Origin: CAZCCV01 sp964497515
GTDB lineage: Bacteria > Armatimonadota > UBA5829 > DTLH01
Reading direction: 5' to 3'
Length of the DNA: 64,000 bases
Assembly: GCA_964497515.1 (NCBI GenBank)
Contig: CAZCCV010000006.1
Span: 1-64,000 of the forward strand
Part shown: one piece after another, positions 33,727-41,849 of the stretch
Position numbering within the stretch: the first letter of the stretch is position 1
Layout of the letters: every line of letters starts with the position of its first letter
Notes under the pieces: generated by a model
Told to the model about the DNA's origin: nothing
Databases searched by the model: none
What the model saw: only the letters and a program-made list of their open reading frames with translations
Translations under genes and position numbers: made by a program

Positions 33727-34476
33727 TTACATTACCATTCCGCCATCGATATTGATCACCTGTCCGGTGAGATAGCTTGAAGCCTCCGAACAAAGGAACG
33801 CAACAACATTTGCTACATCCTCAGGTGTACCCAAGCGTTCCAGCGGAATTCTATCTTTGATTGACTGTTTTGCCTGTTCAGGCATCTCTTCGGTCATTAC
33901 CGTCTGAATAAACCCCGGAGCGACAGCATTAGCATTAACGCCGCGCGAACCGAGTTCCCTGGCCGTCGTCTTTGTAAGGGCGATCACCCCACCCTTTGAG
34001 GCGGAATAGTTCGCTTGGCCAGGATTACCAATAACCCCCATTACAGAGGCTACATTAACAATCTTGCCGCTTCGCTGTTTGAGCATCAATCTCGATACGG
34101 CTTTTGTGCAGTTGAAAGTGCCTTTCAGATTCGTATCGATCACAGAATCCCACTCAGACTCGCTCATGCGCATTATCAGGTTATCCCGTGTAATCCCTGC
34201 ATTGTTCACGAGTATATCGATTTTACCGAACTTGTCAACTGCTGAGTTGATCATTCGCTCCACGTCTGCCATTTCGGAGACGCTTCCCGCAACAGCCATC
34301 GACTGACCGCCAGCAGCAGCCACTTCCTCTGCAACCGATTTTGCGGCATCCTCCACAAAGTCGGCAATGACAATCGTAGCCCCCATATCAGCGAGCTTAA
34401 GCGCAATTGATCTTCCTATGCCTTTACCCTGCCTGCCGGCTCCGGTGATAAAAGCAACCTTCCCTTTCAGCTCCAA
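33727..34476 (-). CDS. fabG: 3-oxoacyl-ACP reductase
   Basis: The 249-residue NADPH-dependent reductase of the fatty acid cycle. A short-chain dehydrogenase fold: FITGAGRQGKGIGRSIALKL near 10-29 is the nucleotide loop, NNAGITRDNLIMRMSESEWD near 91-110 is the FabG-specific NNAG region, and the catalytic Ser (VASVMG), Tyr and Lys lie in NYSASKGGVIALTKTTAREL near 156-175. The end SYLTGQVINIDGGMVM is typical. Start codon TTG, with GGAGG 8 bases upstream. Confidence 0.95.
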   Translation of the reverse strand: MELKGKVAFITGAGRQGKGIGRSIALKLADMGATIVIADFVEDAAKSVAEEVAAAGGQSMAVAGSVSEMADVERMINSAVDKFGKIDILVNNAGITRDNLIMRMSESEWDSVIDTNLKGTFNCTKAVSRLMLKQRSGKIVNVASVMGVIGNPGQANYSASKGGVIALTKTTARELGSRGVNANAVAPGFIQTVMTEEMPEQAKQSIKDRIPLERLGTPEDVANVVAFLCSEASSYLTGQVINIDGGMVM

Positions 34477-34532
34477 ATCAGTAACCTCCGTACAGCCAAC
34501 AGCGGAAACTGTCGGCAGTCATTTGGCTAGCC

Positions 34533-35465
34533 CTAAGCGATCAGCGATCCTAGTGCGTTGGTATCGCCTACACTCGCAATCGTTACATCAGATACAATCT
34601 TCTTTATGAGGCCAGCTAGCACATTTCCAGAGCCTGCCTCAACAAATGTGTCTACGCCATCCCCGGCAATCTTTCGAATCGACTCTTCCCAGCGTACACT
34701 TCCGACTATCTGTCTGGCAAGAGCATCGCGCACTTCGTCTGCACTTTTCACATAATCGGCGGTGACATTAGCGACTATCGGAACAAACGGATCTGCAAAA
34801 GCAGTCTTTTCCAGTTCCACTTTCATAGCCTGAGCTGCATCTGCCATAAGCCTGGAATGAAACGCTCCGCTCACTTTAAGTGGCACGACCCGTTTTGCTC
34901 CAGCCTCTTTGGCAATCCGCGCGGCTTCCTCTACGCCTTCAGGAGAGCCAGAAATCACCACTTGCCCCGGGGAATTATAGTTTGCAACATCGACAACGCC
35001 GACTCCCTGTGCCGACTCGACAGCGGTTCTCACATCGTCTGCCGATAGCCCCAAGACAGCCGCCATAGTTCCAGGCACTTTAGCCCCCGCTTGAGCCATC
35101 AGCTCACCCCTGCGACGCACCAGCCTAACTGCATCTTCAAATGCCAGCGCTCTCGAGGCGACAAGAGCCGCATATTCGCCAACACTGTGCCCTGCTGTCA
35201 CACTCGGAGAAATCCCTTTCGATTCGAGCGCCCTCAGTGCGGCAACACTTACGGTAAGGAGTGCCGGTTGAGTGTTCACAGTCTGCGTCAGTTCTTCTTC
35301 CGGGCCTTCAAACATCAATCGAGACAGGTTGAAGCCCAGTACTGCATCCACAGTCTCGAAAACCTGCTTTGCTTCGGAGGATGATTCGAAGAAATCGCGC
35401 CCCATACCGACCGACTGTGACCCCTGACCCGGGAAGACGAATGCAATCTTACCTGAAAGGGTCAT
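34533..35465 (-). CDS. fabD: Malonyl-CoA:ACP transacylase
   Basis: 310 residues; loads malonyl groups from CoA to ACP. FVFPGQGSQSVGMGRDFFE near 9-27 starts the fold, and the nucleophile Ser lies in TAGHSVGEYAALVAS near 90-104. The catalytic His is in VSGAFHSRLMADAA near 198-211, and the Arg near 116 (RRRGELMAQA) binds the carboxylate. It starts 3 bases after the fabH stop, so the two are coupled. Confidence 0.95.
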   Translation of the reverse strand: MTLSGKIAFVFPGQGSQSVGMGRDFFESSSEAKQVFETVDAVLGFNLSRLMFEGPEEELTQTVNTQPALLTVSVAALRALESKGISPSVTAGHSVGEYAALVASRALAFEDAVRLVRRRGELMAQAGAKVPGTMAAVLGLSADDVRTAVESAQGVGVVDVANYNSPGQVVISGSPEGVEEAARIAKEAGAKRVVPLKVSGAFHSRLMADAAQAMKVELEKTAFADPFVPIVANVTADYVKSADEVRDALARQIVGSVRWEESIRKIAGDGVDTFVEAGSGNVLAGLIKKIVSDVTIASVGDTNALGSLIA

Positions 35466-35468
35466 TTT

Positions 35469-36467
35469 CTAGTCCAGTCCCCACTTAACGACGCTTGCAG
35501 CCCACGTAAGCCCCGCACCAAAACCGACCAAAACGACAATATCGCCCTTTTTAAGTCGGCCAGCAGCCACAGCTTCGTCGAGAGCAATCGGTATGGTAGC
35601 TGCAGAAGTATTGCCGTAGTCCTGAACGTTCACGAAGACCTTCTCCATCGGAACGCCCAGCCTCTTAGCAGCGGATTCAATTATCCTGATGTTCGCCTGA
35701 TGTGGAATCAACAGGCTGACATCCTCATTAGTCAGACAACACTTTTTGAGAGCCTCAGCGGCCGAATCGGCCATAATCCGAACGGCGAACTTGAAGACTT
35801 CGGAGCCACCCATCTTAAGGTAGTGATCCCTTGCCTGAATAGCCTCCACAGTTATCGGACATCTGGAACCACCGGCGGGGATATTTAGCAGATCTGCTCC
35901 TGAACCATCTGAACCGAGCACAACCGACAGCACTCCCTGGTCGTCATCTGTTGGAGCGACAACAACCGCGCCTGCACCATCACCAAACAACACACAGGTG
36001 GATCGGTCTTCGTAATCCGTCACTCTGGACAGAAGGTCGGCGCCAATAACGAGCACCTTATCGTAGATGCCTGCCCCGATATATCCAGCCGCTGCAGAAA
36101 GACCATAAACAAAACCCGAGCAACCTGCCGCAAGATCAAATGCCGCCGCGTGGCTGGCACCCATCTTGTCCTGAATAATCGACGCTGTTGCAGGAAACGG
36201 CATATCTCCTGTAACCGTCGCACAAATAATAAGATCGAGATCCTCAGGAGTCATTCCGGCACGTTCGAGCGCTTTGTACGCTGCCTGCATTCCAAGGTCG
36301 GAGGTGTTTACTCCTTCCTCGGCCATCCGTCTCTCTTTTATGCCTGTGCGAGTTACTATCCACTCATCCGAAGTATCGACAATCGACTCGAAATAGGCAT
36401 TAGTCAGCACCTTTTCTGGTAAAGCTGAGCCCGTTCCGACAATACCCGCCCGCCTTATGTTACTCAT
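35469..36467 (-). CDS. fabH: 3-oxoacyl-ACP synthase III
   Basis: Initiating condensing enzyme, using acetyl-CoA or a branched starter with malonyl-ACP. The 332 residues start RRAGIVGTGSALPEKVLTN; DTSDEWIVTRTGIKERR near 31-47 is the family signature. The catalytic Cys is in FDLAAGCSGFVYGLS near 107-121, His in LIPHQANIRIIESAA near 249-263, and Asn in QDYGNTSAATIP near 281-292. AAGGA precedes the ATG by 10 bases. Starter preference (straight or branched) cannot be read with confidence. Confidence 0.95.
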   Translation of the reverse strand: MSNIRRAGIVGTGSALPEKVLTNAYFESIVDTSDEWIVTRTGIKERRMAEEGVNTSDLGMQAAYKALERAGMTPEDLDLIICATVTGDMPFPATASIIQDKMGASHAAAFDLAAGCSGFVYGLSAAAGYIGAGIYDKVLVIGADLLSRVTDYEDRSTCVLFGDGAGAVVVAPTDDDQGVLSVVLGSDGSGADLLNIPAGGSRCPITVEAIQARDHYLKMGGSEVFKFAVRIMADSAAEALKKCCLTNEDVSLLIPHQANIRIIESAAKRLGVPMEKVFVNVQDYGNTSAATIPIALDEAVAAGRLKKGDIVVLVGFGAGLTWAASVVKWGLD

Positions 36468-36494
36468 GAAACTGTTTTCCTTGTTCTCAGCAGA

Positions 36495-37502
36495 CTACCG
36501 ACTGACAGGAGTCTTCTCCTGGTTCGGTAGTGACGTCTTAATGCATTCTATTATAGCTTGTTCAACTGCCTCTTTGGCAGCCCTGATAGCGCTCGAGACA
36601 GCCTCGGCATTCGATCTGCCGTGCCCTATAATGCATATTCCATTTACACCCAGAAGAGGAGCGCCTCCGTAATGCGCGTAATCGAATCTGCCTTTCATTC
36701 TGGTAAACGCTGGCTTCAGAATAAGCAGAGGCAGCTTGAGCAGAATACTCTTGCCCAACGATCTGAACAACCCCATAATGAGGTCGGCAATGCCTTCCGC
36801 GACTTTAAGAGCCACATTCCCAACAAAACCATCTGCTACGACAACGTCGGCAGATCCATCGAAGATGCCTCGCCCTTCAACATTTCCGATGAAATTGATA
36901 TTCTCAAGTTCAGACATCTGCGCATACGCAGCTTTGGTCAGCTCGTTGCCCTTAGTAGGTTCTTCACCTATCGAAAGTATCCCAACCCTTGGGTTAGGCT
37001 TTTTCAGCACCTTCTCAGCGTATATGCTCCCCATAACGGCGAATTGAACCAGGTTCTCCGGCGAACAATCGGCAGTCGCTCCGCCATCCAGCATAAGTGT
37101 GATGCCGGCTTTGTTCGGCAGCACCGTAGCAATGGCTGGCCTTTCGATCCCGGGAATACGCCCGAGTTTCAGCGTAGCAACAGCCATTGCGGCAGCAGTG
37201 TTGCCGAGGCTGATGACTGCATCGGCTTCGCCCTTTCGAACCATTCCTGCAGCGACAACGACCGAGGCATTTGATTTGGTACGCACGCTGCTTACACAGT
37301 CGTTCATACCAATGCAATCGGGCGTGTGGAAAATGCTGATGCGGCCAGGCCCATCCATCCGCTTGGGGATATAAGGTTTGATTGCCGTCTCATCACCCAC
37401 CAGAATAATGTCGACGTCGTACACAGCAGCAGCCCCGACTGCGCCTTTTACGATTTCCGCCGGGGCATAATCACCGCCCATTGCATCGACGGCAATCCTC
37501 AT
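36495..37502 (-). CDS. plsX: Phosphate acyltransferase PlsX
   Basis: 335 residues. Converts acyl-ACP to acyl-phosphate, which PlsY uses to start phospholipid synthesis. The N-terminus MRIAVDAMGGDYAPAEIVKGA is diagnostic, followed by VSLGNTAAAMAVATLKLGRI-type sequence near 97-115 and GILSIGEEPTKGNELTKAAY near 176-195. The end GVNGICIIGHGRSNAEAVSSAI near 289-310 is also typical. The order rpmF-plsX-fabH-fabD-fabG-acpP-fabF is the classical bacterial fab cluster. Confidence 0.95.
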   Translation of the reverse strand: MRIAVDAMGGDYAPAEIVKGAVGAAAVYDVDIILVGDETAIKPYIPKRMDGPGRISIFHTPDCIGMNDCVSSVRTKSNASVVVAAGMVRKGEADAVISLGNTAAAMAVATLKLGRIPGIERPAIATVLPNKAGITLMLDGGATADCSPENLVQFAVMGSIYAEKVLKKPNPRVGILSIGEEPTKGNELTKAAYAQMSELENINFIGNVEGRGIFDGSADVVVADGFVGNVALKVAEGIADLIMGLFRSLGKSILLKLPLLILKPAFTRMKGRFDYAHYGGAPLLGVNGICIIGHGRSNAEAVSSAIRAAKEAVEQAIIECIKTSLPNQEKTPVSR

Positions 37503-37536
37503 CTTGACAGAATCCTCTCCTGCAGCGTTATTCGAA

Positions 37537-37731
37537 TCACGCTTCGGTTTTTCTTTCCTTCTTCTCGATTACAAGCCGTCCGTTGTAGAATCCACACGAA
37601 GGGCAAGCGTGATGCGGAAGGCGCGGTGCATGGCAGCGTGGGCAGCTCGAAACGTTCGGAACTGTCATCTTCCAGTTAGCGCGCCGAGAGGCCTGTCTGG
37701 CTCTCGAATGTCGTCTTTTTGGCAGTGGCAT
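37537..37731 (-). CDS. rpmF: 50S ribosomal protein L32
   Basis: 64 residues beginning MPLPKRRHSRARQASRRANW, the L32 N-terminus, with the zinc-ribbon Cys pairs CPRC and CPSC at about 30-33 and 44-47. AGGAG is 9 bases before the ATG. It sits between the DUF177 gene and plsX, its usual position. The Cys-containing form suggests zinc binding (the C+ paralogue type). Confidence 0.95.
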   Translation of the reverse strand: MPLPKRRHSRARQASRRANWKMTVPNVSSCPRCHAPRLPHHACPSCGFYNGRLVIEKKERKTEA

Positions 37732-37757
37732 TTATATATACTCCTGTCGCTGATATT

Positions 37758-38309
37758 CTATTTTTCTTCGTCACGAGCCTTGCGGTTTTCCAGCATTTCA
37801 GCCAGAGCCGCCAACGGCTTCTGATCGACTTCAACGGGGCAATTGCACGCCCCTTCGTTCAGATTCGTGCCGCACACAGGGCACAACCCCTTGCACAGAT
37901 CGTTGCAAAGCGGCTTAATTGGAACCTCAACAAGCATTTGTTGCCGAATATACTCCGACAAGTCGAAAATGTTGTCGCGGAAGAGCGGTTCCTCGTCTTC
38001 CACATCCAACTTGTCATCATCTTCGGTCTGCGCCAATAGCATAGACCGTACACTATTAATTGGCAATTGCTCGTCCACCTCAATATTAACCGAGGTGACG
38101 AGCCCTTCTAGACACCTGCTGCAATTCAGCTCAATTACAGTACTAAAACTGCCACGAGCGATTATATGCTGTCCGGCATTAGTAAAAACGATATTTCCGG
38201 TTATCGGCTCCGTGCAGATAAGCTCTTCACTCTGAATGCACGGTTCATTCATTTCGTAGTTGAAGACCTTACCGACTGTAGCTGCTATCTCCGAAAGATC
38301 AAGCTTCAT
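37758..38309 (-). CDS. DUF177/YceD family protein
   Basis: 183 residues. YceD-family proteins are encoded next to rpmF in most bacteria and are thought to act in ribosome or 23S rRNA maturation; the exact reaction is not known. The sequence shows the central ELNCSRCLEGLVTSVNIEVDEQ near 78-99 with a CxxC, the EPLFRDNIFDLSEYIRQQMLVEVPIKPLC stretch near 125-150, and the Cys-rich end CNDLCKGLCPVCGTNLNEGACNC, all of the family. It starts 10 bases after the ackA stop and precedes rpmF by 26 bases. Confidence 0.9.
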   Translation of the reverse strand: MKLDLSEIAATVGKVFNYEMNEPCIQSEELICTEPITGNIVFTNAGQHIIARGSFSTVIELNCSRCLEGLVTSVNIEVDEQLPINSVRSMLLAQTEDDDKLDVEDEEPLFRDNIFDLSEYIRQQMLVEVPIKPLCNDLCKGLCPVCGTNLNEGACNCPVEVDQKPLAALAEMLENRKARDEEK

Positions 38310-38319
38310 TTCGTTAACG

Positions 38320-39549
38320 CTACGCCGCGCTCCCGGCTTTGCGATTCACGACTTCGGCGGTATCCAAAGCTATCATCAGTTCCTCGTTGGTTGGAATCAC
38401 CATAACCCGAACTTTGGAGTCTGATGTACTTATGACACCTTCCTTGCCGCGGACGGTCGCATTGTCCTTTTCTGGATTGAGCTTAACGCCCAGAAAATCC
38501 AGTCCCCTGCACGCTCGTTCGCGTTCAATTGGGCCGTTCTCGCCGATGCCGCCAGTAAAGATTATAGCATCCAGCCCGCCCATTGCGGCAGCATATGCGC
38601 CAATGTATTTTTTCACACGGTAGCCAAAGATACGAAGTGCTAACGTGGATCTCTCATCGCCCGCCTCAGACAGCTCTTCAATATCGCGCATATCGCTCGA
38701 CTTGCCTGTAATCCCCCATAGACCACTCTTTTTGTTGATCAGGGTGTCCACATCGTCTGCCGACATACCAAGTGTCTTCTGAACAAACACCAGAATCGCC
38801 GGATCTATATCGCCGGATCTCGTACCCATAACCAACCCCTCTGCTGGAGTCATACCCATACTGGTATCGAGTACCGCACCTCCGACCACAGCCGCCATAC
38901 TGCAGCCATTCCCCAAATGACAGGTAACGATCTTCAGATCTTTGGTATCCTTACCCTCTGCGGCAAATATCTCCATTATGCGCTGAGTAACGTACCTGTG
39001 AGAGGTGCCGTGGAAGCCATAGCGCCTCACACCGTGCTCTGTGTACAGTTCGTACGGTAACGCATAGGTATAAGCATAATCCGGGATGGTTGAGTGAAAC
39101 GCTGTATCGAACACAGCAACCTGCGGAACGTCCGGCATAAGCTTAATGCAAGCCCTGATACCCATAAGGTTGGCCGGGTTGTGCAGCGGTGCCAGATGGC
39201 TGACAGCTTCGATACCTTCGATGGCATCGTTGGTAATGAGCGTCGATTCTACAAAACGCTCGCCGCCGTGAACCACTCTGTGCCCAACAGCCGAGATTTC
39301 CGAGACGTCTGAAATGGCACCATCAACATGGTCAGTGAGAACCTTGAATACCAGATCCATAGCAGCATCATAATCTGGAAGATCCTGCAATATGACTTTC
39401 TTTTCGCCGCCACCGATCTTATGATTGAGAGCGCCGTCTTTAAGTCCAATTCGCTCGGCCAGCCCCTTTGCCAGCACCTCTTTAGTATCCGATTCGATGA
39501 GTTGGTATTTGAGTGACGAACTCCCACTGTTTAGAACTAGGATTTTCAT
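38320..39549 (-). CDS. ackA: Acetate kinase
   Basis: 409 residues. Interconverts acetyl phosphate plus ADP and acetate plus ATP, the energy-yielding step of acetate fermentation. The N-terminal KILVLNSGSSSLKYQLIE (about 2-19) has the phosphate loop; RVVHGGERFVESTLI near 90-104 holds the catalytic Arg, AVFDTAFHSTIPDYAYTYALP near 144-164 the Asp, and RRYGFHGTSHRYV and TCHLGNGCSMAAV complete the ASKHA-fold signatures. It follows pta with only 2 bases between them, so the pathway acetyl-CoA to acetate is encoded as a unit. Propionate kinase activity cannot be excluded. Confidence 0.95.
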   Translation of the reverse strand: MKILVLNSGSSSLKYQLIESDTKEVLAKGLAERIGLKDGALNHKIGGGEKKVILQDLPDYDAAMDLVFKVLTDHVDGAISDVSEISAVGHRVVHGGERFVESTLITNDAIEGIEAVSHLAPLHNPANLMGIRACIKLMPDVPQVAVFDTAFHSTIPDYAYTYALPYELYTEHGVRRYGFHGTSHRYVTQRIMEIFAAEGKDTKDLKIVTCHLGNGCSMAAVVGGAVLDTSMGMTPAEGLVMGTRSGDIDPAILVFVQKTLGMSADDVDTLINKKSGLWGITGKSSDMRDIEELSEAGDERSTLALRIFGYRVKKYIGAYAAAMGGLDAIIFTGGIGENGPIERERACRGLDFLGVKLNPEKDNATVRGKEGVISTSDSKVRVMVIPTNEELMIALDTAEVVNRKAGSAA

Positions 39550-39551
39550 TT

Positions 39552-40553
39552 TCAGATGTCTATGGCCTGGACTGCCGTAATGGCGGCAACGTTCACGATA
39601 TCGCTGGAGTTACATCCACGCGAGAGGTCATTGACCGGTTTACGCAAACCCTGAAGCACCGGGCCATATGCCTTAGCTTTGGCGAGTCGCTCGGTAAGCT
39701 TATAGGCAATATTACCGGTGTTCAAGTCCGGGAAAATAAGGACATTTGCCTTGCCTGCTACCGAGCTACCCGGCGCCTTCCGCTCGCCTATCCACGGGAC
39801 AAGCGCAGCATCTGCTTGCAATTCGCCGTCAATCAGCAGGTCAGGTCTCCGCTCCTTTGCTATTCTTGTGGCTTCGATGACCTTATCGATAATATGGTCA
39901 TTCGCACTGCCCTTAGTCGAAAGGGATAGCATAGCGACCTTCGGCTCGTAGTCGAAAAGCTGGCGCATAGTCTTTGCGCTGGTGATCGCTATCTCAGCGA
40001 GTTCGTTTGCGTTCGGATTAATGACTAGTCCACAATCCGCATAGACAAACAACCCGTTCTCGCCGTATTCGCAGTCCGGAACAATCATAACGAAGAAGCT
40101 GGAGACTATCGAAACATCCTGCGCACATTTCAGAATCTGAAGTGCCGGACGAACGGTATCCGCTGTGGAGTGTGTAGCTCCAGATACCTGGCCATCTGCT
40201 TCGCCCGAACAGACCATCATAACGCCGTAGTACAGCGGATCTTTTACAATCTCATAAGCCTGTTCGTAGGTGACTCCCTTAGATTTACGGAGTTCTGCAA
40301 ATGATTTGGCATAGTCATCTCGCTTGGGCGAAGTCTCCGGGTCGATAACAGTGCAACCAGAAAGATCAACGCCGCTTTCGGCAACTGCCTTTTTGACCTC
40401 TTCGTCTTTTCCAAGAACAACTACCTTAGCCAGACCCTGCGCGACAGTCTCCTGTGCAGCTTCGACAACTCGAGTATCCTCACCCTCGGGAAGGATAATA
40501 GTCTTTTGGGCTGCCCTTGCCTTCGCAAAGATGCCATCCATAATGTTGACCAT
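39552..40553 (-). CDS. pta: Phosphate acetyltransferase
   Basis: 333 residues, the short form without the N-terminal DRTGG regulatory domain. Converts acetyl-CoA and phosphate to acetyl phosphate. TIILPEGEDTRVVEAAQ near 18-34 is the family start; VSGATHSTADTVRPALQIL near 122-140 holds the catalytic Ser and nearby phosphate contacts, and SYPGSSVAGKANVLIFPDLNTGNIAYKL-type sequence near 260-285 is the C-terminal signature (GSSVAGKANVLIFPDLNTGN). The ATG at 40553 is used; a second ATG four codons on is possible. The pair pta-ackA lies between the SepIVA-like gene and the DUF177 gene, inside a block that in actinobacteria has no such insertion. Confidence 0.94.
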   Translation of the reverse strand: MVNIMDGIFAKARAAQKTIILPEGEDTRVVEAAQETVAQGLAKVVVLGKDEEVKKAVAESGVDLSGCTVIDPETSPKRDDYAKSFAELRKSKGVTYEQAYEIVKDPLYYGVMMVCSGEADGQVSGATHSTADTVRPALQILKCAQDVSIVSSFFVMIVPDCEYGENGLFVYADCGLVINPNANELAEIAITSAKTMRQLFDYEPKVAMLSLSTKGSANDHIIDKVIEATRIAKERRPDLLIDGELQADAALVPWIGERKAPGSSVAGKANVLIFPDLNTGNIAYKLTERLAKAKAYGPVLQGLRKPVNDLSRGCNSSDIVNVAAITAVQAIDI

Positions 40554-40665
40554 GACTGCTGACGTGCTCCTGATATAAAAAAACGTACACCAAACTCACA
40601 GAATCACCGATTCAGTGGCACCAACGCCACCGTATTCTGATCCTGTTTCCGTATATTCTACTAAA

Positions 40666-41265
40666 CTATCTTCTGCTGGACTCTCGTGATGCAGGCAACA
40701 CGACACTCTCTTCTGAAGGGCGAGTGTACTCAATTCGCTGATCGAGTTTCTCGCGTCCTCTCTGGATAGTGCCTACCAGCTTCAGCGCAAAGTTTTCGAG
40801 GTTCGCCAAGACTTCTCGAGCGTACTCATCGGCACCGCATCTCACTTCACGCGCAGTAGCTTCGGCACTTGCGACTATCTCTCTAGCCTGTGCCGTTGCC
40901 AACCGATTGATCTCACTTATCTCAACAAGCTGCTCGGCCTGTGTTTTCGCCTGTTCGACGATTTTGTTCGCCTCATCCCTGGCGTTTTCGACAAAAATCT
41001 TCGCTTCTTCTCTGGCCGCGCCTATGATTTTATCGCTATCGCTTGCCAGTCTCGTAGCTGTACGAACTTCATCCGGAAGGGATGCGCGAATCTTATTTAT
41101 AAGCATATGGACGTCTTCGGTCTTAACGCCCCACGCTCTATTCCAAAGCTCAAAGCCACTATCTACGGAATCCTCGAGCTTATCTAGAAGTCTGTATATA
41201 TCAACTTCCGGCCCCCGCTGCCTCACGAAAGGGTACCTTGGAACGGATGTCTGCTCATCGCTCAT
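40666..41265 (-). CDS. SepIVA/DivIVA-like coiled-coil protein
   Basis: 199 residues. After a short variable N-terminus, VDIYRLLDKLEDSVDSG at about 21-37 is followed by VHMLINKIRASLPDEVRTA near 52-70 and a long Ala/Glu-rich coiled coil (about 75-160: AAREEAKIFVENARDEANKI, VEQAKTQAEQLVE, ATAQAREIVASAEATAREV). I recognise the same layout (YRxxDxLDxL, then IxxIxxxxPxExxxA, then repeated EARxxAxRIVxxA) from actinobacterial SepIVA, a DivIVA-domain protein of cell division. The neighbours agree: in actinobacteria such as Streptomyces the order coaD, this gene, DUF177, rpmF, rnc is conserved, and here it follows coaD by 6 bases, with GGAGG 10 bases before its ATG. No membrane segment. Function in division or envelope growth is inference from family and context. 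It could also be called an ATP-synthase-b-like or H-type subunit by automatic methods; I think that is coiled-coil similarity only. Confidence 0.6.
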   Translation of the reverse strand: MSDEQTSVPRYPFVRQRGPEVDIYRLLDKLEDSVDSGFELWNRAWGVKTEDVHMLINKIRASLPDEVRTATRLASDSDKIIGAAREEAKIFVENARDEANKIVEQAKTQAEQLVEISEINRLATAQAREIVASAEATAREVRCGADEYAREVLANLENFALKLVGTIQRGREKLDQRIEYTRPSEESVVLPASRESSRR

Positions 41266-41271
41266 TGGTTC

Positions 41272-41760
41272 TTAGCCTCCTACAGCTTGCGAAAACTTTT
41301 CCCTAAGTCGGTGTTCGACCGTTTCGGGCACTAAGCCCTTAACCGGCCCCCCCAATGCAGCAATCTCTTTGACGACACTAGAGCTGAGATACGAAAACTC
41401 TGCTCCGGTCATCATAAAGACGGTCTCTATCTCCGTATCGAGACTTCTGTTAATAAGTGCCTGCTGAAATTCGAACTCGAAATCCGACATCGCTCGCAGC
41501 CCTTTGACGATTATTCGCACTCCGATCTCTCGGACGTAGTCTACAAGGAGCCCGTGAAACGAATCGATTTGAACATTCTCTATGTGGTTTGTAACCTCTC
41601 GAAGCATATAAATCCTCTCTTCAACAGTGAAGAGTGATTTCTTCGACAGGTTCGGAGCCACTGCAACCACAACCTCACCGAAGACTCGAGCAGCCCGCTC
41701 GATTACATCGATGTGACCACAAGTTACTGGATCAAAACTGCCTGGCACTACTGCTTTCAT
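41272..41760 (-). CDS. coaD: Pantetheine-phosphate adenylyltransferase
   Basis: 162 residues; transfers AMP from ATP to 4'-phosphopantetheine, the penultimate step of coenzyme A synthesis. The nucleotidyltransferase motif VPGSFDPVTCGHIDVIERAA near 4-23 contains the (T/S)xGH element, and VRIIVKGLRAMSDFEFEFQQALINR-type sequence near 80-105 and MTGAEFSYLSSSVVKEIAALGG near 118-139 (SSSxxKE) are diagnostic. The order recG, coaD is common in many phyla. Confidence 0.95.
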   Translation of the reverse strand: MKAVVPGSFDPVTCGHIDVIERAARVFGEVVVAVAPNLSKKSLFTVEERIYMLREVTNHIENVQIDSFHGLLVDYVREIGVRIIVKGLRAMSDFEFEFQQALINRSLDTEIETVFMMTGAEFSYLSSSVVKEIAALGGPVKGLVPETVEHRLREKFSQAVGG

Positions 41761-41849
41761 AACACTTGAACACTTCAGCCAAAGCCGCCATTGGCTTGGC
41801 CATCATTCACTCTCTTTGCGCTAGATAATTCGGTATAATTGTCTCTTGT

